Source: an uncultured Lachnospiraceae bacterium
Lineage (GTDB): Bacteria; Bacillota; Clostridia; Lachnospirales; Lachnospiraceae
Length of the DNA stretch: 22,228 bases
Direction of reading: 5' to 3'
NCBI GenBank assembly: GCA_902797785.1
Contig: CADBUD010000113.1
Location: 1-22,228, forward strand
The notes under the pieces are model-generated. The model did no database searches. It was not told the origin of the DNA and worked only from the letters and a program-made list of their open reading frames with translations. The stretch's first letter is position 1; each line of letters opens with the position of its first letter. Position numbers and translations under genes: made by a program. Shown one piece after another: positions 8,709-16,102 of the stretch.

Positions 8709-9044
8709 CTACACCAGAATGTGATGCAGTTTTGCCAAATGCAGCAGGGCACTCTGTATTTCCGCAAAGCTCTTGTCTTTGGCATTTTCCCTCGAAATAA
8801 TGACCAGATCAATTCCGCGACAAAACATTGACTCCTTTAGCCGATAGCTTTCTCTGATTAATCTGGTCAATCGATGTCTTACAATACTATTTCCTACTTT
8901 TTTGCTGACGGAAATGCCAATCCTATTCTGGCCAAGCTGATTTTCAATGACATACATGATCAGATATTTATTTGCATACGATTTGCCATTCCTATATACA
9001 TATTGAAAATCTTTATTTTTCTTTAATGATTGCGAAAATACCAT
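8709..9044 (-). CDS. rnpA: ribonuclease P protein component
   Basis: A 111-residue basic protein that binds the RNase P RNA for tRNA 5' maturation. The hallmark RNR-like stretch reads VGNSIVRHRLTRLIRESYR, and the N-terminus (SLKKNKDFQYVYRNGKS) is typical. GAGAAAG lies upstream of the ATG. It is separated from rpmH by a weak hairpin with a T-rich tail, which could lower rnpA expression relative to L34. yidD follows within about 25 bases. Confidence 0.97.
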   Translation of the reverse strand: MVFSQSLKKNKDFQYVYRNGKSYANKYLIMYVIENQLGQNRIGISVSKKVGNSIVRHRLTRLIRESYRLKESMFCRGIDLVIISRENAKDKSFAEIQSALLHLAKLHHILV

Positions 9045-9075
9045 ACGATTACTTTCTCAGTCTTTCTTTGATAAT

Positions 9076-9110
9076 AAAAGAAAGAAGAAAAGGCCACTCT
9101 TACGCGGCCT
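9076..9110 (-). terminator. attenuator-like hairpin after rpmH
   Basis: On the minus strand AGGCC (9110-9106) pairs with GGCCT (9095-9091), with one wobble and one further pair inside. It is followed by the T-rich run TTTTCTTCTTTC. The stem is short, so partial termination is likely, giving more rpmH than rnpA message. That role is inference. Confidence 0.55.
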
Positions 9111-9243
9111 AAGCTGATAATCTTTTTCTTCCTTTTAATCTTCTGGCTGCCAATACCTTTCTACCACTTCTTGTACTCATTCTTTTTCTAAAACCGTGAA
9201 CTTTTTTTCTAGCTCTCTTTTTTGGCTGAAATGTCATTTTCAT
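9109..9243 (-). CDS. rpmH: 50S ribosomal protein L34
   Basis: A 44-residue, highly basic ribosomal protein. Reading the minus strand from 9243 gives MKMTFQPKKRARKKVHGFRK and ends KGRKRLSA before TAG at 9111-9109. This is the standard L34 sequence and length. AAGGAGG lies about nine bases upstream of the ATG at 9243, and the second Met two codons later is too far away. It is the first gene of the leftward origin operon and has a near-consensus promoter at 9305-9333. It is easily missed because it is short. Confidence 0.98.
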   Translation of the reverse strand: MKMTFQPKKRARKKVHGFRKRMSTRSGRKVLAARRLKGRKRLSA

Positions 9244-9304
9244 ATTCGAACACCTCCTTATTTTTATTCTCTGGCAAAACAGTCACACAAAAAATATCTG
9301 CTAC

Positions 9305-9333
9305 ATTATATTAAAAAAATCAGAAGAAGTCAA
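9305..9333 (-). promoter_or_regulatory. sigmaA promoter for rpmH operon
   Basis: On the minus strand TTGACT (9333-9328), a 17-base spacer with a T-run, then TATAAT (9310-9305). This is a near-perfect vegetative promoter, about 62 bases before the rpmH start, and serves rpmH-rnpA-yidD-yidC-jag. Confidence 0.9.
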
Positions 9334-9362
9334 GCATTCCTCGCATTTTCTTTTAAATTTTA

Positions 9363-9470
9363 TTGCTACTATTCACATTTTCCCTCCCGACATTCGGATT
9401 TCTCGCTGCTTCGCAGCTCTCCCGGCGCATTTGCGCCTAAAATCCTCATTCTGGGAGGAGTTCCTGCTTC
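9363..9470. repeat. decayed intergenic repeat next to oriC
   Basis: TTGCTACTATTCACA (9363-9377) matches 14 of 15 bases of the terminal repeat of the element at 18646-18832. The following 9371-9470 aligns without gaps to 21653-21752 at about 71 of 100 positions by hand count. Small hairpins are visible: GCTGC/GCAGC (9406-9418) and GGCGC/GCGCC (9424-9437). No coding content is seen. Confidence 0.6.
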
Positions 9471-9543
9471 ACAGTTAATTCAAACATTATAAACCATGTT
9501 ATGAACTGTTTTCTCCTTCTTATTCACTTTCCCTTCTGCTATA

Positions 9544-9935
9544 CACATTATAAAGGTGAATATTTTATAAGTTATCAACATTTTGTGGATAATTTGTTGA
9601 TAACCCGTTAATAACTACCACATTTTTGGTGTATAACTTATTTTTCTTCCCATTTCCTTTTTTTTCGATTTTTGGATGTTTCATTTCATTTTTCCTTTAT
9701 TTTCAGTATTTTTTTGTATTTTCCATTTTTTTCAGATGAGATTTTTTCTGTATGGATTATGTGAATGAATTTATCCACAAAGTTGTTCACTTTTTTTGAT
9801 TTTTTGTTGATAATTTCCATTTTTTCCTTGTGAATTTTCTATTTTTCACAAAATTCAACATAAATTTCACAAGTTATCAACAAAGTTATCAACTTTTCCA
9901 CATTTCGATTTTTATACAATTCTGTGGATAACTTA
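9544..9935. other. oriC: oriC upstream DnaA-box cluster
   Basis: DnaA boxes identified by eye: TTATCAACA 9572-9580 (+), TTATCCACA 9584-9592 (-), TTATCAACA 9595-9603 (-), TTATACACC 9628-9636 (-, weak), TTATCCACA 9771-9779 (+), TTATCAACA 9805-9813 (-), TTATCAACA 9874-9882 (+), TTATCAACT 9886-9894 (+), TTATCCACA 9923-9931 (-). Three are perfect consensus. Between the sub-clusters (about 9637-9760) the top strand is strikingly T-rich. By analogy with Bacillus this is the upstream half of a bipartite origin; no protein gene is supported in 9244-10004. Confidence 0.93.
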
Positions 9936-9964
9936 TTGCGATTTTTTTTATTTTAGTTTAAAAT
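9936..9964 (+). promoter_or_regulatory. dnaA promoter
   Basis: TTGCGA (9936-9941), a 17-base spacer, TAAAAT (9959-9964). It begins five bases after the perfect DnaA box at 9923-9931, which fits autorepression of dnaA by DnaA. The leader is about 35 bases. Confidence 0.7.
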
Positions 9965-10004
9965 GAAGATAATGTGCGAAAGACGATTTGGAGGAATTTA
10001 CATT

Positions 10005-11366
10005 ATGTTAAATGATTTAGATGAAATATGGAATAAAATACTTGACAAAATGACACATGATTACGGTGTGATTGAAGTCTCCTGTGAAATATGGCTGCGT
10101 CCCTTGAAGCTTCTTCGTATGACTGAGGATACCCTGATTATTTATATTCCCAATACTATGGTTGCAGAAGCCTTAAACTATATCGATAAACAATATAAAG
10201 CTCTATTAAAAAATGCAGCAGCAGAGGTGATTGGTCACATCTATGAAATTGAGCTGACAAGGGAAGCTCTCCCTGTAGAACATTCCGCTCCGACTGCCCC
10301 GGTCTCTTCTCCTAATTTTGAGGATTCCAACCTGAATCCCAAATATACCTTCGAGACCTTTGTCGTCGGAAGCAATAACAACTTTGCTTACAATGCCTGC
10401 CTAGCCGTTGCGGAAACTCCAGGCTCCACGTACAATCCCCTCTTTTTATATGGAGGCGTGGGACTGGGAAAGACCCATCTGATGCATTCGATTGGAAACT
10501 ATATTATGCAGAAGGATCCTTCCAAAAAGGTTCTGTACATTACCTCTGAGGAATTTATGAACGAAGTAATCGAAGCCATTCGAAAGGGAAATATCGACAA
10601 TCATTCCATGAAAAAAGTCCGGGAAAAATATCGTAACGTCGATATCCTGCTTCTGGATGACGTTCAATTTATAATAGGTAAAGAAAGCACACAGGAGGAA
10701 TTCTTCCATACCTTTAACGCACTCCACGGTTCAAATAAGCAGATTGTCCTGACTAGTGATAAGCATCCAAAAGAATTAGAGACTCTGGAGGAACGCCTGC
10801 GCTCCCGTTTTGAAAGTGGACTTTCTACCGATATCGGAGCTCCTGACTTTGAGACTCGTGTAGCAATTCTCCGAAAGAAAGTAAAAACGGATAATTTTGA
10901 ACTGGATGATGAAGTCATTCAGTACATCGCAAAAAATATCAAATCCAACATCCGGGAACTAGAAGGCGCTCTTAACAAGCTGATTGCAAAAAAACGTCTG
11001 GATCTGAGCATTGATGAGATTGATATCGATCTGGCGAAAGATATTCTTCAAGATATCATTCACCCGGATCAACCGAAACAGATTACCGTGGAGATGATCA
11101 TAAAGATTGTCTGCGAACACTTTAATGTTCCCCAGACAGATATTTATTCCAAAAAACGATCCAAGGATATTTCTCAGACTCGTTTTATCATTATGTATCT
11201 CAGTCGCCAAATGACAGATAAAACAATGAAAGAAATTGGACAAATTTTAAACAAGGATCACTCGACTATCATTCACGGACTTAAGGAAATGGACAAGAAA
11301 CTGACGACCGATGAAAATCTCAGAAAGACCGTGGAAACTCTTCAAAAGAAAATACAGCCGAATTGA
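10005..11366 (+). CDS. dnaA: chromosomal replication initiator DnaA
   Basis: A 453-residue initiator ATPase. Domain I covers about 1-85, with a short linker to about 110. The AAA+ domain III has Walker A GGVGLGKTH (150-158), Walker B ILLLDDVQF (214-222) and the arginine-rich ERLRSRFESGL region (263-273). Domain IV has the DNA-binding signature DHSTIIHG (419-426). The frame is open from 9963, but GGAGG lies ten bases before the ATG at 10005 and family alignment supports MLNDLDEIW as the N-terminus. DnaA boxes surround the gene on both sides. It starts the rightward replication operon. Confidence 0.99.
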   Translation: MLNDLDEIWNKILDKMTHDYGVIEVSCEIWLRPLKLLRMTEDTLIIYIPNTMVAEALNYIDKQYKALLKNAAAEVIGHIYEIELTREALPVEHSAPTAPVSSPNFEDSNLNPKYTFETFVVGSNNNFAYNACLAVAETPGSTYNPLFLYGGVGLGKTHLMHSIGNYIMQKDPSKKVLYITSEEFMNEVIEAIRKGNIDNHSMKKVREKYRNVDILLLDDVQFIIGKESTQEEFFHTFNALHGSNKQIVLTSDKHPKELETLEERLRSRFESGLSTDIGAPDFETRVAILRKKVKTDNFELDDEVIQYIAKNIKSNIRELEGALNKLIAKKRLDLSIDEIDIDLAKDILQDIIHPDQPKQITVEMIIKIVCEHFNVPQTDIYSKKRSKDISQTRFIIMYLSRQMTDKTMKEIGQILNKDHSTIIHGLKEMDKKLTTDENLRKTVETLQKKIQPN

Positions 11367-11524
11367 TGTTGATTTTTCACCTTTTTTATGTGAAAAGCAT
11401 GTGAATGAATTGTTATCTTATTTTTTTCCATTTTTTTGTTCACATTGCATCAACCGCTTTTCTTTTTGTTTCCAACCGAGTTATAAAGTCCACTTTTTTC
11501 CAGTATTTTAGGCGCTTTTTGCAC

Positions 11525-11591
11525 TTATTCACAAATTCACATTCCCTACTACTATTACTACTAGTATCTTATATATATTTTTTTATCAACG
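11525..11591 (+). other. oriC unwinding region with DnaA-trios
   Basis: Within the dnaA-dnaN gap are TTATTCACA (11525-11533), an overlapping weak box, then CTACTACTATTACTACTA (11546-11563). On the bottom strand that reads as six consecutive 3'-[G/A]AT-5' DnaA-trios. The AT-only run TATATATATTTTTTTAT and TTATCAACG (11583-11591) follow. Box, trios and AT-rich DNA are in the order described for the Bacillus subtilis unwinding element, so the duplex probably opens here. Upstream in the gap (11367-11520) I see a TTTTCAC/GTGAAAA hairpin (11374-11396) and T-rich DNA, nothing coding. Confidence 0.88.
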
Positions 11592-11605
11592 TTGCACGAA
11601 AGGAG

Positions 11606-11614
11606 TTATTCACA
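11606..11614 (+). promoter_or_regulatory. DnaA box overlapping dnaN start
   Basis: TTATTCACA at 11606-11614 lies between the AAGGAG ribosome site and the dnaN ATG and shares the A of the start codon. It is a near-consensus DnaA box on the dnaN side of the AT-rich element. It could anchor DnaA across the unwinding site; that role is inference. Confidence 0.6.
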
Positions 11615-12714
11615 TGAAAATTATTTGCTCCCCCGAAGAGCTTACCAAAGGCATCAATATTGTTTCAAAGGCTGTCGCTTCCAAAACGACAATGCCGATT
11701 TTAGAATGTATCTTAATTACTGTTACGGATTCCGAAATCAAATTTACTGCTAACAATACCGAGCTTGGAATCGAAACGATCATTCAAGGCGAAATCATAG
11801 AACCGGGAAGTATTGCTATCAAGTCCAAGGTTCTATCTGAGATGGTACGTAAACTTCCATCAGGATCTGTCAACATTGAAGTGGATTCTTCGTTAAATAT
11901 CAGCGTTACTTGTGAAAAAACACATTTCAATTTTATAGGAGAAAGCGGTCAGGACTTTACGCTTCTTCCAAAAGTAGAAAAAGAAGCATCTTTTATGCTC
12001 TCTCAGTTTTCTCTCAAAGAAGGAATTCGTCAGACGATTTTTTCCATATCTGCTAATGATGCGAATCCCATCATGACAGGGGAGTATTTTGAAATAAAGC
12101 AGGATCATCTTCGCATTGCTTCCTTAGATGGGCATAGAATTGCCATTCGAAACCTTGAATTAAATCAAACTTATGATTCAGCTTCATTTATCGTTCCAGG
12201 AAAGACGCTGATAGAAATCAGTAAAATTTTAGCAGGAGAAATGGACAAAGATATTACGATATACTATACTCAAAATCATATTTTATTTGAGTTTGATGAA
12301 ACCAAGGTTGTATCAAGACTGATTGAAGGAGAATATTTCAAAATCGACCAAATGATTTTCTCTGATTATCAAACAAAGGTTACAGTAAATAAAAAAGATT
12401 TATTGGACTGTATTGACAGAGGAACTCTTTTTGTCAAAGAAAATGATAAAAAACCGATTCGTTTAGAAATCTCAGATGAAAAGCTTGATGTTATGATCAA
12501 GACTCTGATGGGCTCCATGCAGGATGAGCTTGAAATCGAAAAAACAGGAAAAGATATTACTATTTGTTTTAATCCTATGTTTTTACTGGATGCTCTTAGG
12601 GTCATTGACGATGAATTCGTTGAAATCAGGTTTATTAATTCCAAATCGCCATGCTATATTTGCGACAATGAAAACAATTATATTTACCTGATTCTTCCTG
12701 TAAACTACAATTAA
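11614..12714 (+). CDS. dnaN: DNA polymerase III beta sliding clamp
   Basis: A 366-residue beta clamp, the ring that tethers the replicative polymerase to DNA. The N-terminus MKIICSPEELTKGINIVSKA and the PMVMPT-like end (YIYLILPVNYN) match the family, and the length is normal for three repeated clamp domains. AAGGAG lies eight bases before the ATG, with a DnaA box in the spacer. It follows dnaA after the origin unwinding region and is followed after 14 bases by the S4 gene. Confidence 0.98.
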   Translation: MKIICSPEELTKGINIVSKAVASKTTMPILECILITVTDSEIKFTANNTELGIETIIQGEIIEPGSIAIKSKVLSEMVRKLPSGSVNIEVDSSLNISVTCEKTHFNFIGESGQDFTLLPKVEKEASFMLSQFSLKEGIRQTIFSISANDANPIMTGEYFEIKQDHLRIASLDGHRIAIRNLELNQTYDSASFIVPGKTLIEISKILAGEMDKDITIYYTQNHILFEFDETKVVSRLIEGEYFKIDQMIFSDYQTKVTVNKKDLLDCIDRGTLFVKENDKKPIRLEISDEKLDVMIKTLMGSMQDELEIEKTGKDITICFNPMFLLDALRVIDDEFVEIRFINSKSPCYICDNENNYIYLILPVNYN

Positions 12715-12728
12715 CAGAGGAGTTGGAT

Positions 12729-12953
12729 ATGAAAAATATTACGATACGAGACGAATTTATCAAATTAGGACAACTCTTGAAAATGGCAGGTCTGACCTCT
12801 TCCGGTCTAGAGTCTAAAATCGTAATCCTAAATGGAGAGGTCAAGGTCAATGGAGAGGTTCGACTGGAGCGTGGGAAGAAAATCTATCATGGAGATCTGG
12901 TAGAATTTCAAGGTGAGACCATCATGGTAAAAAGCAGATTAAAAGAAATATGA
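12729..12953 (+). CDS. yaaA: S4-domain RNA-binding protein, YaaA/RlbA family
   Basis: A 74-residue protein made almost entirely of one S4 fold: IKLGQLLKMAGL, then GGEVKVNGEV-like ILNGEVKVNGEV, then RGKKIYHGDLVEF. In Firmicutes this small gene sits between dnaN and recF and is linked to ribosome assembly or RNA binding; the exact role is not well set. The frame extends to a TTG at 12723, but AGGAG six bases before the ATG at 12729 favours the latter. Its stop overlaps the recF start as ATGA. Confidence 0.94.
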   Translation: MKNITIRDEFIKLGQLLKMAGLTSSGLESKIVILNGEVKVNGEVRLERGKKIYHGDLVEFQGETIMVKSRLKEI

Positions 12954-14068
12954 TAATACAATCGATTGAATTACAAAATTTTAGAAATTATGAATCCTTA
13001 ACGCTGCTTCCAGATCCGGGGACAAATATTTTTTACGGAGATAATGCCCAGGGAAAGACCAATCTGTTAGAGGCTGCTTTTTACTGTGGAACCAGTAAAT
13101 CTCATAAGCGAAGCAAGGATAAGGAATTGATTCGATTTGGGGAACAAGAAGCTCATATTAGAATGTCTGTAAAAAAAGATGAAGTTCCTTTTCGAATTGA
13201 TATGCATTTAAAAAAAAATCAGGCAAAAGGGATTGCAATCAATGGGATTCCAATCAAAAAAGCTTCAGAGCTGTTCGGAATCGTTAATTTTGTATTTTTT
13301 TCTCCGGAAGGACTTAATATTATAAAAAGAGGTCCGGAAGAAAGAAGACGATTTATGAATATGGAGCTGAGCCAGATTGATAAAATCTATATGAGCCATT
13401 TGTCCAGATATCTTAAAATCTTAGCGAACAGAAATAAACTGTTAAAGGATATTTATTTTCAGCCAGAGTTAAAAGAGACTCTGGCTGTTTGGAATCTGCA
13501 GATGGAAGAATACGGAATCCATTTGATGAAGGCCAGAGAAGAATTTGTCTCCATGCTCAATGAACTTGCACCAAAAATCCACAAGACTCTTTCCGGCGGG
13601 AAGGAAGAACTGACACTGATCTATGAGCCAAATGTTTCAAAAGAACAGTTCCTGGAAACATTGGAAAAAAACATAGAAAAAGATCTAAAAATGAAAACGT
13701 CAACCTGTGGTCCCCACAAAGATGACATTTGTTTTTTACTTAATGGGGTAGATATCCGGCGGTTTGGCTCTCAAGGGCAGCAACGGACTGCAGCACTGTC
13801 CTTAAAGCTGGCAGAAATTGAATTGATGAAAAAGATAACCGGGGATCAGCCTATTTTATTATTGGATGATGTCCTCTCAGAATTGGACAGCAGCCGTCAA
13901 AATTATATTTTAGGGTGCATCTCTCAGATTCAGACCTTTATTACCTGTACTGGTCTGGAGGATTTTGTACGGAATCGTTTTCAGGTAAACAAGGTTTTTT
14001 TCGTAGAAAATGGAACAATTTCACCTCATGTAGAAAATATCATCGAAAAATTTGGTGACAATTTTTGA
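12950..14068 (+). CDS. recF: DNA replication and repair protein RecF
   Basis: A 372-residue SMC-like ATPase that helps load RecA at single-strand gaps. Walker A is GDNAQGKTN (30-38), the ABC signature is FGSQGQQRTAALSLKLAE, and Walker B is PILLLDDVLSELD. It is complete at normal length. It starts within the stop codon of yaaA (ATGA, 12950-12953) with only a weak ribosome site, so translation is probably coupled. The gyrB promoter overlaps its 3' end. Confidence 0.98.
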   Translation: MIIQSIELQNFRNYESLTLLPDPGTNIFYGDNAQGKTNLLEAAFYCGTSKSHKRSKDKELIRFGEQEAHIRMSVKKDEVPFRIDMHLKKNQAKGIAINGIPIKKASELFGIVNFVFFSPEGLNIIKRGPEERRRFMNMELSQIDKIYMSHLSRYLKILANRNKLLKDIYFQPELKETLAVWNLQMEEYGIHLMKAREEFVSMLNELAPKIHKTLSGGKEELTLIYEPNVSKEQFLETLEKNIEKDLKMKTSTCGPHKDDICFLLNGVDIRRFGSQGQQRTAALSLKLAEIELMKKITGDQPILLLDDVLSELDSSRQNYILGCISQIQTFITCTGLEDFVRNRFQVNKVFFVENGTISPHVENIIEKFGDNF

Positions 14069-14083
14069 AAAATGTGGCATAAT
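14055..14083 (+). promoter_or_regulatory. extended -10 promoter for gyrB
   Basis: GTGACA (14055-14060), a 17-base spacer, CATAAT (14078-14083) with TG one base upstream of the -10. It overlaps the last codons of recF. A 10-base palindrome, ATGATATCAT, follows close to the expected start point. It allows gyrBA transcription independent of dnaA. Confidence 0.65.
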
Positions 14084-14150
14084 AAGATGATATCATATTT
14101 TGTATGAAACAGGAACATAAGAACAGTAGGTGAATGGTTGGAGGTTTTCG

Positions 14151-16088
14151 ATGAGTGAGATAGAAAAAGTAGAAAATGAATACGGTGCGGACCAGATTCA
14201 GGTTCTAGAGGGACTCGAAGCAGTAAGAAAGCGTCCGGGAATGTATATTGGTACGACCTCAGAGCGGGGACTTCATCATCTGGTATATGAGATTGTGGAT
14301 AACTCTGTGGATGAGGCGCTGGCTGGATTTTGCGATACGATCATCGTAACGATCAATTCTGATAATTCGATCACCGTAGAGGATAATGGACGCGGAATCC
14401 CAGTTGGAATCAATGAAAAGACTGGTCTTCCTGCAGTAGAGGTTGTATTTACGATTCTTCATGCGGGGGGAAAGTTCGGTGGCGGAGGCTATAAGGTATC
14501 CGGAGGTCTTCATGGTGTGGGAGCTTCTGTGGTAAATGCTTTATCGAATTGGCTGGAGGTCTATATTTACCGGGATGGAAATGAGTATTTTCAGCGATAT
14601 GAGCGTGGAAAAGTGGTAAAACCGTTGGAAATCATTGCAAGCTGTGAACAGGAGAAGACCGGTACCAAGGTCGTGTTTCTTCCTGATGAAACTATCTTTC
14701 GGGAAACGACAGTATTTGATTTCGATATTTTAAAAAAGCGTTTGCGGGAAATGGCATTCCTTACCAAAAACCTAAAAATTAAATTGATTGATAACCGTTC
14801 AGAAGAGCTGTTGGAGAGAACCTTTCACTATGAAGGCGGAATCAAAGAATTTGTCACATATCTAAACAAGTCCAAAACCGCTCTTTATGAAGAGATTCTT
14901 TATTTTGAGGGAACGGTAAACGGGGTTTATGTCGAGGTGGCGATGCAGCATAATGACTCCTATACCGAAGGAATGTATAGTTTTGTTAATAATATCAATA
15001 CCCCGGAGGGGGGGACTCATCTGACTGGCTTTAAAAATGCAATCACGAAGACATTTAATGATTATGCAAGAGAAAAGAAGCTGCTTCGGGAAAATGAGCC
15101 AAATCTTTCCGGAGAGGATATCCGGGAAGGAATGACCGCAATTGTCAGTGTAAAGATTGGAGACCCTCAATTTGAAGGACAGACAAAGCAAAAGCTGGGC
15201 AATAGTGAGGCAAGAGGAGCGGTAGACAGTATTGTAAGTGAGCAGCTTACATATTTTCTGGAGCAGAATCCGACCGTGGCAAAAATTATCTGTGAAAAAT
15301 CCATTCTTTCTCAGAGAGCGAGGGAAGCAGCCAGAAAAGCCAGGGATCTGACCAGAAGAAAGACCGCCCTGGATGGAATGGCGCTTCCAGGAAAATTAGC
15401 GGATTGTTCGGACAAAGATCCAAAAAATTGTGAGATTTTTATTGTTGAGGGAGATTCAGCGGGAGGTTCAGCAAAAACAGCGCGAAGCAGAAGTACGCAG
15501 GCAATTCTTCCTCTCCGTGGAAAAATTTTAAATGTAGAAAAAGCGAGATTAGATAAAATTTACGCAAATGAAGAAATCAAAGCTATGATTACGGCATTTG
15601 GAACAGGAATTCATGATGATTTCGATATTACCAAACTTCGCTATGATAAAATCATTATCATGACGGATGCCGATGTGGATGGAGCACATATCAGTACCCT
15701 TCTTTTGACCTTTTTATACCGCTTTATGCCGGATCTGATCAAAGAAGGACATGTATATTTAGCTCAGCCGCCTTTATACAAGATTGAAAAAAACAAAAAA
15801 GTATGGTATGCCTATAGTGACGAAGAATTAAACAAAGTACTGCTGGACATCGGACGGGATGGAAATAATAAGATTCAGCGTTATAAAGGTCTGGGAGAGA
15901 TGGATGCAGAACAGCTTTGGGATACCACGATGGATCCGGATACACGGATTTTGAAAAAAGTGAGATATAACGAAGAAGATTCCTCCGAAATAGACATTAC
16001 CTTTACGACTTTGATGGGAGATAAAGTAGAGCCTCGAAGAGAATTTATTGAATTAAATGCGAAATATGTCCAAAATCTGGATATTTAA
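14151..16088 (+). CDS. gyrB: DNA gyrase subunit B
   Basis: A 645-residue ATPase subunit of gyrase. The GHKL ATP site shows EIVDNSVDEAL (about 47-57) and a GGLHGVG lid. The TOPRIM domain has EGDSAGGSAK (about 433) and TDADVDGAHI (about 504). It lacks the long insert found in some proteobacterial GyrB, as is normal for Firmicutes. The frame is open from 14130, but GGAGG lies six bases before the ATG at 14151. gyrA follows after 14 bases. No truncation seen. Confidence 0.99.
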   Translation: MSEIEKVENEYGADQIQVLEGLEAVRKRPGMYIGTTSERGLHHLVYEIVDNSVDEALAGFCDTIIVTINSDNSITVEDNGRGIPVGINEKTGLPAVEVVFTILHAGGKFGGGGYKVSGGLHGVGASVVNALSNWLEVYIYRDGNEYFQRYERGKVVKPLEIIASCEQEKTGTKVVFLPDETIFRETTVFDFDILKKRLREMAFLTKNLKIKLIDNRSEELLERTFHYEGGIKEFVTYLNKSKTALYEEILYFEGTVNGVYVEVAMQHNDSYTEGMYSFVNNINTPEGGTHLTGFKNAITKTFNDYAREKKLLRENEPNLSGEDIREGMTAIVSVKIGDPQFEGQTKQKLGNSEARGAVDSIVSEQLTYFLEQNPTVAKIICEKSILSQRAREAARKARDLTRRKTALDGMALPGKLADCSDKDPKNCEIFIVEGDSAGGSAKTARSRSTQAILPLRGKILNVEKARLDKIYANEEIKAMITAFGTGIHDDFDITKLRYDKIIIMTDADVDGAHISTLLLTFLYRFMPDLIKEGHVYLAQPPLYKIEKNKKVWYAYSDEELNKVLLDIGRDGNNKIQRYKGLGEMDAEQLWDTTMDPDTRILKKVRYNEEDSSEIDITFTTLMGDKVEPRREFIELNAKYVQNLDI

Positions 16089-16102
16089 ATGGAGGTTCCT
16101 GA

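Noticed and set aside
9196..9492. 98-codon plus-strand ORF over rpmH promoter and upstream
   Set aside because: It runs antisense through rpmH, its promoter and the repeat, without a ribosome site.
9544..9935. CRISPR-like repeats in the origin
   Set aside because: The recurring 9-mers are DnaA boxes with irregular spacing and orientation, not repeats with spacers.
11311..11617. ORFs in the dnaA-dnaN gap
   Set aside because: They overlap the end of dnaA or the origin unwinding element and consist of T-rich low-complexity codons; the region is explained by oriC.
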